Shown one piece after another: positions 8,142 through 16,971 of a DNA stretch of 64,000 nt. A program made the translations under genes and the position numbers. The notes under the pieces are model-generated. The model made no database searches and was not told the origin of the DNA. It saw only the letters and a program-made list of their open reading frames with translations. Numbering within the stretch: the first letter of the stretch is position 1; every line of letters starts with the position of its first letter. Source of the DNA: Streptomyces sedi (GTDB taxonomy: Bacteria; Actinomycetota; Actinomycetes; Streptomycetales; Streptomycetaceae); assembly GCF_006335015.1 (NCBI RefSeq), contig NZ_VDGT01000016.1, positions 62,001-126,000 on the forward strand. Direction: 5' to 3'.

Positions 8142-8918
8142 ATGACAAACGGGAAGCGGAACGAGGGGCGCGACGCGCCGGTCACCGTGGTGACGGGGGG
8201 CGGGCGCGGCATCGGCGCCGCGGTCGCGGTGCGGCTGGCGGAGGCGGGGCACGACGTGGCGATCGGCTGCCGGGCCGACATCGAGGCCGCCGAGGCGGTG
8301 GCGGCGCGGGTCGAGGCGGTGGGGCGGCGCGCGGTGGTGGTGTCCGGGGAGGTCAGCGAGGAGTCGGACGTGGAACGGCTGTTCGCGACGGCCGCCGAGT
8401 CGCTGGGGCCGGTGACCGGGCTGGTCAACAACGCGGCGATCACCGGGCCGCTGGGCCGGATCACGGAGACCCCGACCGAGGTGATGCGGCGGGTGACGGA
8501 GGTCAACGTGCTGGGTGCGCTGTGGTGCGCCCGCGCCGCCGCGTTGGCGATGTCGACGCGGCACGGCGGCGGGGGCGGCGCGATCGTCAACGTGTCGTCG
8601 GCCGCCGCCACGTTGGGCAGTCCCGGCGAGTACGTGCACTACGCGGCGAGCAAGGCGGCGCTGGACGCGTTGACCGTGGGGCTGGCCAAGGAGCTGGCGC
8701 CGGAGGGCGTGCGCGTCAACTCGGTGCAGCCGGGGTTGACGTTGACGGACATGCACGCCGCGATGGGCGACCCGGAGCGTCCGTGGCGCAAGGCGTCACA
8801 GATCCCGATGGGCCGGCCGGGCCGGCCGGAGGAGGTGGCGGGGGCGGTGGCCTGGCTGCTGTCGCCCGAGGCGAGCTACACGTCGGGCACGGTGCTGCGG
8901 GTCGCCGGGGGCATGTGA
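8142..8918 (+). CDS. SDR family oxidoreductase
   Basis: A 258-residue classical short-chain dehydrogenase/reductase. TGGGRGIG near residue 18 is the Rossmann dinucleotide-binding motif, NNAAI the NNAG-like motif, and YVHYAASKAAL carries the catalytic Tyr-x-x-x-Lys; the Ser lies in NVSSAAA. An Arg-Ala pair after the second strand (GCRAD) hints at NADPH preference. The substrate is unknown. It is divergent from a HutC-type GntR repressor with a palindromic site just upstream, so it is probably induced by that repressor's ligand. The downstream ECF sigma gene converges on it. Confidence 0.88.
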   Translation: MTNGKRNEGRDAPVTVVTGGGRGIGAAVAVRLAEAGHDVAIGCRADIEAAEAVAARVEAVGRRAVVVSGEVSEESDVERLFATAAESLGPVTGLVNNAAITGPLGRITETPTEVMRRVTEVNVLGALWCARAAALAMSTRHGGGGGAIVNVSSAAATLGSPGEYVHYAASKAALDALTVGLAKELAPEGVRVNSVQPGLTLTDMHAAMGDPERPWRKASQIPMGRPGRPEEVAGAVAWLLSPEASYTSGTVLRVAGGM

Positions 8919-8947
8919 GGCGCCGGCACCGGGGCCCGGGGCGGCAC

Positions 8948-9835
8948 TTACGACGAAAGGTGCCCCAGCTTCTCCGGGTTGGTCACCAGATAGACGTGGC
9001 GGACCCGCCCGTCCGCCACGTCCAGCAGGAACGCGCCCAGCGGCCCGCGCGGCGTGTGGGCGTAGAGGGCGGGGCAGCCGTTGAACACGGCGAACCGGGC
9101 GACCAGCCCCTCGCTCTCCTTGATCCCCACGCCGGCGAGGAAGCGGCTGACCTTGTCGGCGCCGACGATGACGCGGCGCGGCGCCTTGGCCTGGCCGCCG
9201 CTGTCGCCGACGAGGGTGACGTCGGCCGCCAGCGACTCCAGCAGGGCGCCGACGTCACCGTCGAGGGCGGCGGCGAGGAAGCGTTCGGCCAGTTCACGCT
9301 GGTCGCGGGGGTCGACGGTGTAGCGGGGGCGGCGTTCGGCCATGTGCCGGCGGGCGCGGGCGGCGAGCTGGCGGACGGCCGGCTGGTCGCGGCCGAGGGC
9401 CTCGGCGATCTCCGGGTAGCCGACGCCGAACGCCTCGCGCAGCACGAACACGGCGCGTTCCAGCGGGGAGAGCGACTCCATCATCACCAGCACGGCGAAC
9501 GAGACGGTGTCGGCGAGCACCGCGCGGTCGGCGCCCTCGGGTGCGGGGGTCGGGGCGAGGGAGTCGGTGGGCAGCGGCTCGGGCAGCCAGGGGCCGACAT
9601 AGGTCTCCCGGCGCCTCTCCTGCTCCCGCATCCGGTCCAGTGCCAGCCGGGTGACGATTCTCACCAGGTAGGCGCGCGGGTCGCGCACCTCGCCCCGGTC
9701 GCGCGCCGACCAGCGCGGCCACGCCTCCTGGACCACGTCCTCGGCGTCGGAGACTCGGCCCAACATGCGGTAGGCGACGCCGAAAAGCAACGTTCGGTGC
9801 GCCTGGTACGTCTCCAGAAGGGTGTCGTCCGCCAC
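8948..9835 (-). CDS. ECF41-type RNA polymerase sigma factor
   Basis: A 295-residue sigma-70 family factor with region 2 (LLFGVAYRMLGRVSDAEDVVQEAW, spanning about residues 16-39), region 4 (SPLERAVFVLREAFGVGYPEIAEALG) and a C-terminal SnoaL-like extension. The linker WLPEP and the C-terminal NPEKL are the hallmarks of ECF41, where the extension replaces an anti-sigma factor and modulates activity. The usual ECF41 partner (a carboxymuconolactone decarboxylase-like or oxidoreductase gene) is not next to it, except possibly the convergent SDR. It is divergent from a GNAT gene, and two GGTCAC/GTGACC inverted repeats lie between them. Confidence 0.9.
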   Translation of the reverse strand: MADDTLLETYQAHRTLLFGVAYRMLGRVSDAEDVVQEAWPRWSARDRGEVRDPRAYLVRIVTRLALDRMREQERRRETYVGPWLPEPLPTDSLAPTPAPEGADRAVLADTVSFAVLVMMESLSPLERAVFVLREAFGVGYPEIAEALGRDQPAVRQLAARARRHMAERRPRYTVDPRDQRELAERFLAAALDGDVGALLESLAADVTLVGDSGGQAKAPRRVIVGADKVSRFLAGVGIKESEGLVARFAVFNGCPALYAHTPRGPLGAFLLDVADGRVRHVYLVTNPEKLGHLSS

Positions 9836-9875
9836 CGCCCCATCACACCAGGTCGTGTCCGAGTCCGCCCGCCCG

Positions 9876-9974
9876 GGTCACCTCGCCGTGACCGGGGGGC
9901 GGGCTGGGGCGCGCGGTGCCGGGGTGTCGGTGCGTGAGGCGCCTTTACCCGTCGGTCACAGCTCGTTCGTGACC
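9876..9974. promoter_or_regulatory. Two GGTCAC/GTGACC inverted repeats
   Basis: In the divergent ECF41/GNAT intergenic region, GGTCAC-N6-GTGACC occupies 9876-9893 and GGTCAC-N9-GTGACC occupies 9954-9974. The arms are identical and only the spacer differs, which suggests a dimeric regulator bound at two places, or four half sites. No regulator is assigned. The second copy is 21 to 30 bp before the candidate GNAT starts. Confidence 0.4.
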
Positions 9975-10004
9975 AGGCAATAACCACAGACGAGAGTGCG
10001 GGAT

Positions 10005-10637
10005 ATGGATGAGTGGGACACACCGCGACCGACGCTCCACCTCGCGCGCCTGGGGCTGCCCGGGCACGCCGGTGGATGTCCCTCGGTGCGCGGTCGCGTC
10101 GCGTTGGCCGCCGAGGCGGCCCTCACGCGGCACGGGACGGCGCTTACCGAGGCGGCGCTCGCCGGCGGCGGGCGCCTCTGGGTGCGAGGGGTCGGCGAGG
10201 AGGACCTGCCGGCGGCGCTGGACCTGCACGCGCGCTGTTCGCCGGCGAACCTGGTGCGGCGTTACCCCGGCGGCGCGGGCGAGGCGGACGGCTATCTGCG
10301 GCATCTGCTGAGCGGGCGTCACGGCCGCAGCGTGGCGGCCCATCTGGACGGCGGGGAGCTGGTGGGGCTGGGGCACGTCCTGTGGGACGGCTCCGAGTCC
10401 GAGGTGGCGCTGCTGGTGGCGGACGCGTGGCAGTGCAGGGGGGTCGGCGGGGCGCTGGTGGAGACGCTGCTGGCGCTGGCGGTGGCGCGGCGTTCGGAGG
10501 GCGTGTACGCGGTGGCCAGGGCCGGGGACGCGGAGTTGCTGGGGGCGTTGCGCGCGACGGGGCTACCGTGGACGGAGTCGCCGGAGGACGACGACGCTCT
10601 GGTGGTGTCGGCGCGGCTGCCGGGCGGCGCGGCGTAG
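10005..10637 (+). CDS. GNAT family N-acetyltransferase-like protein
   Basis: A 210-residue protein whose C-terminal two thirds fit the GNAT fold: EEDLPAALDLHARCSP resembles the first helix, and VALLVADAWQCRGVGGALV is the acetyl-CoA binding motif A with Q/RxxGxG (here QCRGVGG). It probably acetylates a small molecule or protein amine; the substrate is unknown. The N-terminal 60 residues are not obviously conserved. GTG 9996 would add three residues; ATG 10005 is preferred. The next gene starts about 60 bp downstream on the same strand. Confidence 0.75.
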   Translation: MDEWDTPRPTLHLARLGLPGHAGGCPSVRGRVALAAEAALTRHGTALTEAALAGGGRLWVRGVGEEDLPAALDLHARCSPANLVRRYPGGAGEADGYLRHLLSGRHGRSVAAHLDGGELVGLGHVLWDGSESEVALLVADAWQCRGVGGALVETLLALAVARRSEGVYAVARAGDAELLGALRATGLPWTESPEDDDALVVSARLPGGAA

Positions 10638-10696
10638 CGAGCGGTTGGCGCCGTGTCCACCGGGTAGACCGCTGCCGGTGAGAGAGGGGACGCGCG

Positions 10697-11518
10697 GTGG
10701 GCGCTGCGGGCGAGCTCAGGAAGTCGCTGCTGTACATCGACGAGGAGACCCTGCTGCCGCTGGTGTACACCTACGAGCCGGCGGAGGGCGGTTTCCGCAC
10801 GTTGGGGATGGTCCGGGTGGGCGGGACCGCGCTGATGGCGACGGTGCGTCAGCCGGGGCCGGACACGGCGGCGGTGCGGACGCGGTTTCTGGCCCGGGTG
10901 TTGGAGGCGCTGTATGTCGCGCCGGGCGCCGCGGTGCGGATCGCGCGGAACGCGGACCATGTGCGGCCGGACGGCACGCTGGAGCGCAAGCCCTTCCTGC
11001 CACCCGGCGTACGGCTGTTCCCCGCGGGGACGGTGCCCGCTCTGCTGGTGGGCCTGTTGGTCGGCGGCTGGCTCGCCGGCTGGTACGGCGCGGTGGTCGG
11101 CGCCTATGTCGGGGCGGCCACGTTGCCGGACCTGGCGCGGTGCGCCTGGCAGACGACGCGGGCGCGCAGGGGCCGGGGCGTGGTGCTGGTGCCGGAGGCG
11201 GTGGCGGGGCTGCTGATCGCGGCGGGCTCGCTGGCCGGCGCGCTGATCGGCTGTCTGACGGCGGACGAGGGCGCGGACCGGGTGCGCGGGGTGTTTCTGG
11301 GGATGACGCTGGCGGCGCTGGCGCTGTCCCTGGTGGCGACGCGGTTCAGCATGGTGCCGCTGCGCCACCGGACGGGGGCGTGGCTCGGGCCGCTGGTGGT
11401 GGGCGCGCTGGCGTGGGGGGCGCACGCGGTGTGGGCGGATCCGGTGGGGTTGGCGTGCGGGGTGGCGCTGGGGGCGCTGTTGGCGGCAGGGTTGACGGCC
11501 CGTCAGACCGCGGCGTGA
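10697..11518 (+). CDS. Uncharacterised multi-pass membrane protein
   Basis: I do not recognise a named family. The 273-residue protein has a soluble N-terminal domain of about 110 residues (KSLLYIDEETLLPLVYTYEP) followed by about six hydrophobic helices, including GTVPALLVGLLVGGWLAGW, GYG-like turns and VAGLLIAAGSLAGALIG. GTG 10697 follows AGAGAGGGGA. It is the gene just before the convergent zinc-ribbon protein, with a 13-bp gap between the two stops. Any link to the TPR-CHAT gene beyond is only positional. Confidence 0.7.
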   Translation: MGAAGELRKSLLYIDEETLLPLVYTYEPAEGGFRTLGMVRVGGTALMATVRQPGPDTAAVRTRFLARVLEALYVAPGAAVRIARNADHVRPDGTLERKPFLPPGVRLFPAGTVPALLVGLLVGGWLAGWYGAVVGAYVGAATLPDLARCAWQTTRARRGRGVVLVPEAVAGLLIAAGSLAGALIGCLTADEGADRVRGVFLGMTLAALALSLVATRFSMVPLRHRTGAWLGPLVVGALAWGAHAVWADPVGLACGVALGALLAAGLTARQTAA

Positions 11519-11531
11519 CGCTGACGCCGCG

Positions 11532-11993
11532 TCAGGTCCCGGGCGGGAGCTGCCCGTTGTCGCTCGGGGCGATGGACCAGGTGCTGGTGGCCGCGTCGTA
11601 GCCGACCCGGAAGCGGCCCTCGGTCCGTTCCAGCGTGGCGACGACGTCCCGCAGGCTGGCGGCGGCTGAGGTCGGGAGCCGGGTGGGGACCTCGACGACC
11701 AGCCGGCCCTCGTTGGCGACGATCTCCAGCGTCTCGGTGGTGTCGATCCGGGCCTCGATCTCCTTGCGCCGCCTGCGTCCGACCAGCTTGGCGATCTTGG
11801 GCCAGACGTCCTCGCCGGCCTTGGTGGCGATGGCGCTGACGAACGGCTGCAACGCGGAGACGACCACGACGGCGGTCACCAGGTCGACCGCCCCGACCCG
11901 CGCGGCCTGGGGCACGTCGCAGTTCCAGCAGTGGGCGGCGGTGCGGCGGTGACCGCAGGTCGGACAGGGGTACTTCGCCGATTCGTCGGTCAT
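11532..11993 (-). CDS. Zinc-ribbon membrane-associated protein
   Basis: A 153-residue protein with an N-terminal zinc ribbon (CPTCGHRRTAAHCWNC, two Cys-x-x-Cys knuckles), one hydrophobic segment (VDLVTAVVVVSALQPFVSAI, about residues 35-54) and a C-terminal alpha/beta domain of about 85 residues. ATG 11993 follows GGGAGAGAG, so the in-frame upstream extension to 12125 is rejected. It is divergent from the large TPR-CHAT gene, 102 bp apart, so both may share a regulatory region. No known function; it might be an accessory or sensor of the CHAT protein, which is inference from position only. Confidence 0.72.
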   Translation of the reverse strand: MTDESAKYPCPTCGHRRTAAHCWNCDVPQAARVGAVDLVTAVVVVSALQPFVSAIATKAGEDVWPKIAKLVGRRRRKEIEARIDTTETLEIVANEGRLVVEVPTRLPTSAAASLRDVVATLERTEGRFRVGYDAATSTWSIAPSDNGQLPPGT

Positions 11994-12095
11994 CCGTCTC
12001 TCTCCCGGGCACCATGGAAGCCGTGGCGCCAGCCTGCCGGGCGCGGGGGCGTGACGCAAGGCGAACGAGGGCGGGAGCCGTCGAAGGGGGCGCTG

Positions 12096-15000
12096 GTGGA
12101 TGAGGAAATGCTGCTGCACCATCAACTGGCTCTGCGCGCCGAGTGGTTGATGGGTCGGTCACGCCGTGGCCGCTCCCTGCGGAAGACGCGGGCGGCTCGG
12201 CGGTGGTTTCAACGGGCGCTGTCCGTGATGGCCTACCACCATCCGGACCGCTCGGCGTGCCTGAACAACCTGGGCGTGCTGCTGCACTGGGAGTTCCGAA
12301 GGACCGGGGAGGAGGAGCCGCTGGAGCGGCTCCTGGAGGTGAACGCGCGGATCGTCATGTTCCTGCCGCCCGGGCACCCGGACCGGCGGCGGCACCGCCA
12401 CAACCTGCGGGCGCTGCTGGCCGAGGTGCTGACCGCCGAGTGGCGTCCCGGGCTGGCGGCCCGGCTGCTGCCGCTGGCCAGGGAGGCGGCGGCCGAGGAG
12501 GACGCGCGGTCGGGGCCGCTGCTGGCGCACTGCCTGGACGACGCCTACCGGGAGAGCGGGGAGCTGTCGGCGCTGCGGGAGATCGTGGAGCTGTGGCGGG
12601 CCTCTGCGGTGGCGGGCGCGCCGGACCCCGAGTGGGGCTGGGTCCCGTTCCACGAACTGGGCAGGGCGTCGCGCACCCTGGGGGTGCGCACCGGGGAGCG
12701 GGAGGCGCTGGCGGAGGCCGTGGAGTGCGGGCGGCGGGCCGTGCGGCTCTGCCCCGGGGGGCACGCCGGCCGGGCGGGCTGTCTGCGGGAGTTGGCGAAC
12801 TCGCTGCACGCCGACTTCGTCGATGGCGGCCCGGGCGACGGGGGCACGTCGGCGCTGCGGGAGGCGGAGGAGTGCGCGCGGGAGGCGGTCTCGGTGGCGC
12901 CGGCGGGGAGCGGCGAACGGGCGTCCTGCCTGTCCACGTTGGGCATCGTGCTGCGCGGTCGCTTCGAGACGGGCCGCGACCTGGCGGCGCTGCGGGAGGC
13001 GGTGCGGGCGTGCCGCGAGTCGGTCGCGGGCCTCGCGGCCGACGACACGCGCCGGCGCGCGCTGTTCAACAACCTGAGCGCGGCGGAGCAGGAGTTGTTC
13101 AAACGGACCGGTGAGGTGGCCGCCGCGCACCGGGCGGTGGCGGCCTCCCGTGCGGCGGTGGCGTCCCTGTCGGCCGACGATCCGCAACGCGCGGGGACGT
13201 TGAGCGAGCTGGGCAACGCGCTCCATCTGCTGGCGGCGACGCTTCATCCCCGCCTCCCGCCCGGCGGGACCCCCGAGGTGCTGGGCATGGGCGAGGTGCC
13301 GGTGCTGGTGGAGGCGGTCGAGACGGCGAGGGAGGCGGTCGCGCTGGAGTCGGAGCCCCGCGCGCGGAGCGCCGCGCTCACCAATCTGAGCATCGCGGCC
13401 CGCACCCTCCACGAACACACCGGGGACCGGGTGGCGTTGGCGGAGGCGATCGACGGGGCGCGGGAGGCGGTAGCGCTGGGCGGCGGCTCGGACTTGGCGG
13501 TCGCGCTCTACACCCTGGTCCAGGCGCTCACGCGGGTCCCGGCGACGCCCGAGTCGCTGCGCGAGACGCGCCGGTGCTGCGACGCCCTGGCGCGGCGCGC
13601 GGCCCCGACCCGGGTGCGGGTGCTGGCGCACCGGCTGCTGGGACGGGCGGCGATGGCGGCCGACCCGCCGAGGCCCGACCTGGCGCTGGCCGCCTACGAG
13701 CGGGCCGTCGGCTGGCTGCCACGGCTCGCGCCCCGCCAACTGCTGCGTGCCGACCGCGAGTTCGGCCTGGGCGAGTTCGCCGGGCTGCCGGCCGAGGCCG
13801 CCTCGGCGGCGCTGGCACTCGAACGGCCGGAGCGCGCGGTGGTGTTGCTGGAGCATGCGCGGGGTGTGCTGCTGCGCGAGGGGCTCGGGCACGAGGAGGA
13901 GCTGGACGCGCTGCGGCGGGCGGAGCCGGCGCTGGCCGAGGAGTTCGCCCTGCTGCGGGAACGGCTCGACGCCTCCGACCGGGCCGGCGCCCCTCTCTAC
14001 GCCGACGGCTTCGCCCCGCCGGTCCCAGCGGCCGAGGAGGCCGCGCGCCACTCGGAGTGGGCGGACCGTTGGGAGGAGTTGCTGACCCGGGTGCGTCGGC
14101 TGCCCGGCCTGGCCGGCTTTCTGCTGCCGCCGACGCCCGAGGAGCTGCGCCGGCGGGTCGGCGACCACCCGGTGGTACTGGTCAACCCGAGCCCGTTCCG
14201 CTGTGACGCGCTGATCCTCACCGCGGACGCGCCGGTCCGGGTCGTCCCCCTGGCCTGCGCGATGGACGAACTCCGTTCCGTGGCCGAGGACTTCGCGCGT
14301 CACGCGGTACCGGGTCCCGGGGGCGCGACGGAGGCGAGGCTGCTGGGGCGCCTGGAGTGGCTGTGGGAACGCGTCGGTCGGCCGGTGCTCGACGCGCTCG
14401 GCGCGACGCCCGGCGCGGCGGGCGGGCCGTCCCGGGTGCGGTGGTGCCCGGTCGGCGTCGCGGCGGGGCTGCCGCTGCACGCGGCGGGGGTGCCGGGGCG
14501 TCCGGGCGACTCCGTGCTGGACCGGGTGGTCTCCTCCTACACCACGACGGTCGGGGCACTGCCGTCCGGGCCGCCCGGCCGGGGGCGCGGGGGACGGCGG
14601 CTGGTGGTGGTCGAGGTGGCGCGGGCCCCGGGCGCGCGGGAGCTGCCGGGCGCCGTGCTGGAGACTCGGCGGCTGACGGAGCTGACGCCGGACGCGACCG
14701 TGCTGTCCGGGCCCGCGGCCACCCGGGAGGCCGTGCTGGCGGAGCTGCCCGGGCACGAGGTGGCCCACTTCGCCTGCCACGCGGTCACCGACCCCCGTTC
14801 GCCGTCCCTCAGCGCCCTGCTGCTGCACGACCACGTCGCGGCGCCGCTGACCGTGCTGGAGCTGGGCGCCGCCCGGGTGGAGCACGGGGCGCTGGCCTAT
14901 CTGTCGGCCTGCCGGACCGGCGGCGGCGAGGAGCGGCTCGCCGACGAGGCGGTGCACATCGCCTCGGCCTTCCAACTGGCCGGCTACCGCCAGGTCGTGG

Positions 15001-15185
15001 CCACGCTGTGGCCGGTGGGCGACGGCGACGCGGGCCGCGTCGCCGACGACTTCCACACGGCGCTGGCCGCCGCCGGCACCACGGCCGACGCGGCGTCGCA
15101 TCTGCACCACGCGGTGCGGGCCCTGCGCGACGACGCCCCGGGGGAGCCGTCCCGCTGGGCCGCCCACTTCGCCCTCGGTGGTTAG
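12096..15185 (+). CDS. TPR-repeat CHAT domain protein (caspase-like protease)
   Basis: A 1029-residue soluble protein. Residues about 30-640 are tetratricopeptide-like repeats (many LGxALHxRFxxTGxxxALxEAV units). The C-terminal 250 residues form a CHAT domain, a caspase-like clan CD fold: HFACHA holds the predicted catalytic His895 and LSACRTGG the catalytic Cys939, followed by AFQLAGYRQVVATLWPV. CHAT proteins are proteases in several bacterial signalling and immune pathways, but many in Streptomyces are uncharacterised. GTG 12096 is chosen because AAGGGGG precedes it; GTG 12051 is an alternative. A divergent zinc-ribbon membrane protein lies upstream. Both catalytic residues are present, so activity is plausible. 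Confidence 0.88.
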   Translation: MDEEMLLHHQLALRAEWLMGRSRRGRSLRKTRAARRWFQRALSVMAYHHPDRSACLNNLGVLLHWEFRRTGEEEPLERLLEVNARIVMFLPPGHPDRRRHRHNLRALLAEVLTAEWRPGLAARLLPLAREAAAEEDARSGPLLAHCLDDAYRESGELSALREIVELWRASAVAGAPDPEWGWVPFHELGRASRTLGVRTGEREALAEAVECGRRAVRLCPGGHAGRAGCLRELANSLHADFVDGGPGDGGTSALREAEECAREAVSVAPAGSGERASCLSTLGIVLRGRFETGRDLAALREAVRACRESVAGLAADDTRRRALFNNLSAAEQELFKRTGEVAAAHRAVAASRAAVASLSADDPQRAGTLSELGNALHLLAATLHPRLPPGGTPEVLGMGEVPVLVEAVETAREAVALESEPRARSAALTNLSIAARTLHEHTGDRVALAEAIDGAREAVALGGGSDLAVALYTLVQALTRVPATPESLRETRRCCDALARRAAPTRVRVLAHRLLGRAAMAADPPRPDLALAAYERAVGWLPRLAPRQLLRADREFGLGEFAGLPAEAASAALALERPERAVVLLEHARGVLLREGLGHEEELDALRRAEPALAEEFALLRERLDASDRAGAPLYADGFAPPVPAAEEAARHSEWADRWEELLTRVRRLPGLAGFLLPPTPEELRRRVGDHPVVLVNPSPFRCDALILTADAPVRVVPLACAMDELRSVAEDFARHAVPGPGGATEARLLGRLEWLWERVGRPVLDALGATPGAAGGPSRVRWCPVGVAAGLPLHAAGVPGRPGDSVLDRVVSSYTTTVGALPSGPPGRGRGGRRLVVVEVARAPGARELPGAVLETRRLTELTPDATVLSGPAATREAVLAELPGHEVAHFACHAVTDPRSPSLSALLLHDHVAAPLTVLELGAARVEHGALAYLSACRTGGGEERLADEAVHIASAFQLAGYRQVVATLWPVGDGDAGRVADDFHTALAAAGTTADAASHLHHAVRALRDDAPGEPSRWAAHFALGG

Positions 15186-15197
15186 GCGGGTGGACAA

Positions 15198-15302
15198 CTG
15201 GTCAGCTGACCAGAGGGGCCAGTGGACCGGTGGTCAGCCGGCCCACTGGCCTGTTCCACAACTGGTCAGCTGGTCGGCTGGCCAGTTGGTCCACTGGTCA
15301 GC
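15198..15302. repeat. Degenerate 32-bp tandem repeat with 16-bp palindrome
   Basis: (C/G)TGGTCAGC recurs at 15198, 15230, 15262 and 15294, exactly 32 bp apart. Units 2 and 3 also share CTGGCC and a following GTT at the same offsets. The first unit opens with the perfect palindrome CTGGTCAGCTGACCAG (15198-15213). The array fills the gap between the convergent CHAT and S41 genes, and its last copy contains the S41 stop codon. Many short inverted copies could fold, so it may end transcription from both sides. Confidence 0.65.
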
Positions 15303-16749
15303 CCGCGTCACCGCCGAGCAGGGCGCGCGCCTCGGTCAGCGCCGAGTCGCGGTGCGCCTCGAACTCCTCGTCGGTGAAGACGGGCGTCGCCACCGCCGGC
15401 GGGATGCCCGCGATGTCGAACGTCCGGCCGTCCTCGGTCAGGAACTCCTCGTTGGGCAGCGCGAAGCTCCAACCGCCGGGCAGGGTGCGGTCCAGGGTGT
15501 CGGAGAACGATCCCTGGGTGTTCTCCCCGACCAGGGTGACGCCCGGCTCGCGGCCCAGCAGCGACTGGGTGGTGGTCTCCGCGGCGGAGATGGTCAGCCG
15601 GGACGTCAGCACAGCCACCGGCCCGTCGTAGGTCGGACCGTCGAACGGCTCGACCCGGATCTCCTGGTCGGGGGTGTGCCCGGCCGGGTCGTCGGGGTCG
15701 TTGCGCGCGTGCTTGGTGTAGGCGACGTAGGGACGGTCGGTCAGCCGGGAGGCCACGTGCAGTCCGAGCCGGTCGGAGCCGCCGCCGTTGAACCGCAGGT
15801 CGAGAACGAGGCCGCGCAACGCGTCGGGCCCCTCGGTGCGGGCCTCGGTGAACACCTCGTCCAGCGCCCGGTCGAGTTCGGCCACGTCCTCGGCGTAGCC
15901 GTCCTCGTCGGTGTAGCCGGTGAAGGAGGTGATCCGCAGGTAGCCGACGCCGTCGGCCATGTCGGCGTAGGAGACCGCGCCGTTCGCCCAACGCCGTTGC
16001 TCGGCGCCGACACTCTCGGCGGTGGCCTCCTCGATGCGCTGGATCAGTTCGGCGTCGGGCAGCTCGGTGTCCTCCCGGTGCCCGGCGTAGTAGTCGCCCG
16101 AAGGGGAGGCGAGGCTGGTGTGCGCGTCGTGCAGCGGCTCGATCATCTCGCGCAGGAGCGCGAAGAGTTCGTCCTCGGTGGTCTCCTCGGTGACGCGCGG
16201 CCGGTACTCCTCGCGCACCGCCTCCCAGTCGACGCCGCGCGCCTCGAAGAACGGGTACTGCTCGGCGTAGGTCTGCCAGAAGACGTCGAACGCCTCGACG
16301 GGATCGCCGGCCGGCTCCTCACCGCAGTTCTCCGGCAGCGCCTCCAGGCGGTGGAGCGCCCGGTCCCCGACGCTGTCGGCGAAGCTCCAGCGCGCGCCGT
16401 TCGCACCGTCGGGGGTGACGGTGATCGGCGAGGTCTCCTCGCTCGCGAAGGTGACGCCGCCGTCCTCGCCGGGCTCTCCGGCGCGTTCCCCGGTGACCAG
16501 GCCGGGCAGGCAGCTGAGCGTGGTGACGTCGTAGGTACGCAGCCTGTCGCCCTCCACCTCGACGAGGGTGCCGTAGCCGTCCGTCGTCCAGACGCCGTCC
16601 GGCGAGAACGGCTCCGCGTCGGCGCCCCTGGCGTCGCCGGCGCAGGCCGCGAGCCCGGTGGTGGTGACGGCGAGGGAGAGGGCGAGCAGCGCGGCGCGGT
16701 TCCTCGGACGGGCGAGACGGGCGTGGCGGGAGAGACGGGCGGGTGCCAT
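15298..16749 (-). CDS. S41 family peptidase, lipoprotein
   Basis: A 483-residue predicted exported serine protease of the S41 (C-terminal processing/tricorn) family. The N-terminus is basic, then LLALSLAVTTTGLAAC gives a lipobox with Cys about residue 35, so it is likely anchored outside the cytoplasmic membrane. The S41 core includes the VGYLRITSF strand, LVLDLRFNGGGS and VAVLTSRLTISAAE, where the Ser after Ile is the probable nucleophile. No clear PDZ domain is visible, which fits the tricorn-core-like subgroup. ATG 16749 is chosen because it gives a compact signal peptide. It is divergent from a DUF885 gene. Confidence 0.87.
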   Translation of the reverse strand: MAPARLSRHARLARPRNRAALLALSLAVTTTGLAACAGDARGADAEPFSPDGVWTTDGYGTLVEVEGDRLRTYDVTTLSCLPGLVTGERAGEPGEDGGVTFASEETSPITVTPDGANGARWSFADSVGDRALHRLEALPENCGEEPAGDPVEAFDVFWQTYAEQYPFFEARGVDWEAVREEYRPRVTEETTEDELFALLREMIEPLHDAHTSLASPSGDYYAGHREDTELPDAELIQRIEEATAESVGAEQRRWANGAVSYADMADGVGYLRITSFTGYTDEDGYAEDVAELDRALDEVFTEARTEGPDALRGLVLDLRFNGGGSDRLGLHVASRLTDRPYVAYTKHARNDPDDPAGHTPDQEIRVEPFDGPTYDGPVAVLTSRLTISAAETTTQSLLGREPGVTLVGENTQGSFSDTLDRTLPGGWSFALPNEEFLTEDGRTFDIAGIPPAVATPVFTDEEFEAHRDSALTEARALLGGDAG

Positions 16750-16971
16750 GGAGCGGGGCCTTTCACGTGCGGTCGGGGCCCGCGGGAACCGGGCCCGCCC
16801 ATGACTCTCCCAGCGGGAGGCGCCCGGCCCCATGGCGTTGCCCACCGTCCCGGGGTGGGGTTTTCCCCACCCGCGCTCTCCGGCCTCCGAGGCCCCCGTC
16901 GTGGCAGGGGTGACCGGGCCGTCGGTGGGAACGATGGTGACGTATGTCGACTCCCGTACCAGGATGGCTTC

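Noticed and set aside
12159..15197. A 1012-residue open frame on the minus strand opposite the TPR-CHAT gene
   Set aside because: It is Arg/Gln/Pro-rich without domains, and it mirrors a well-supported gene; it arises from GC-rich third positions.
15198..15302. CRISPR-like array with 32-bp period
   Set aside because: Only 8-9 bp are conserved per period, the rest is also repeat-like rather than unique spacer, and no cas genes are present.
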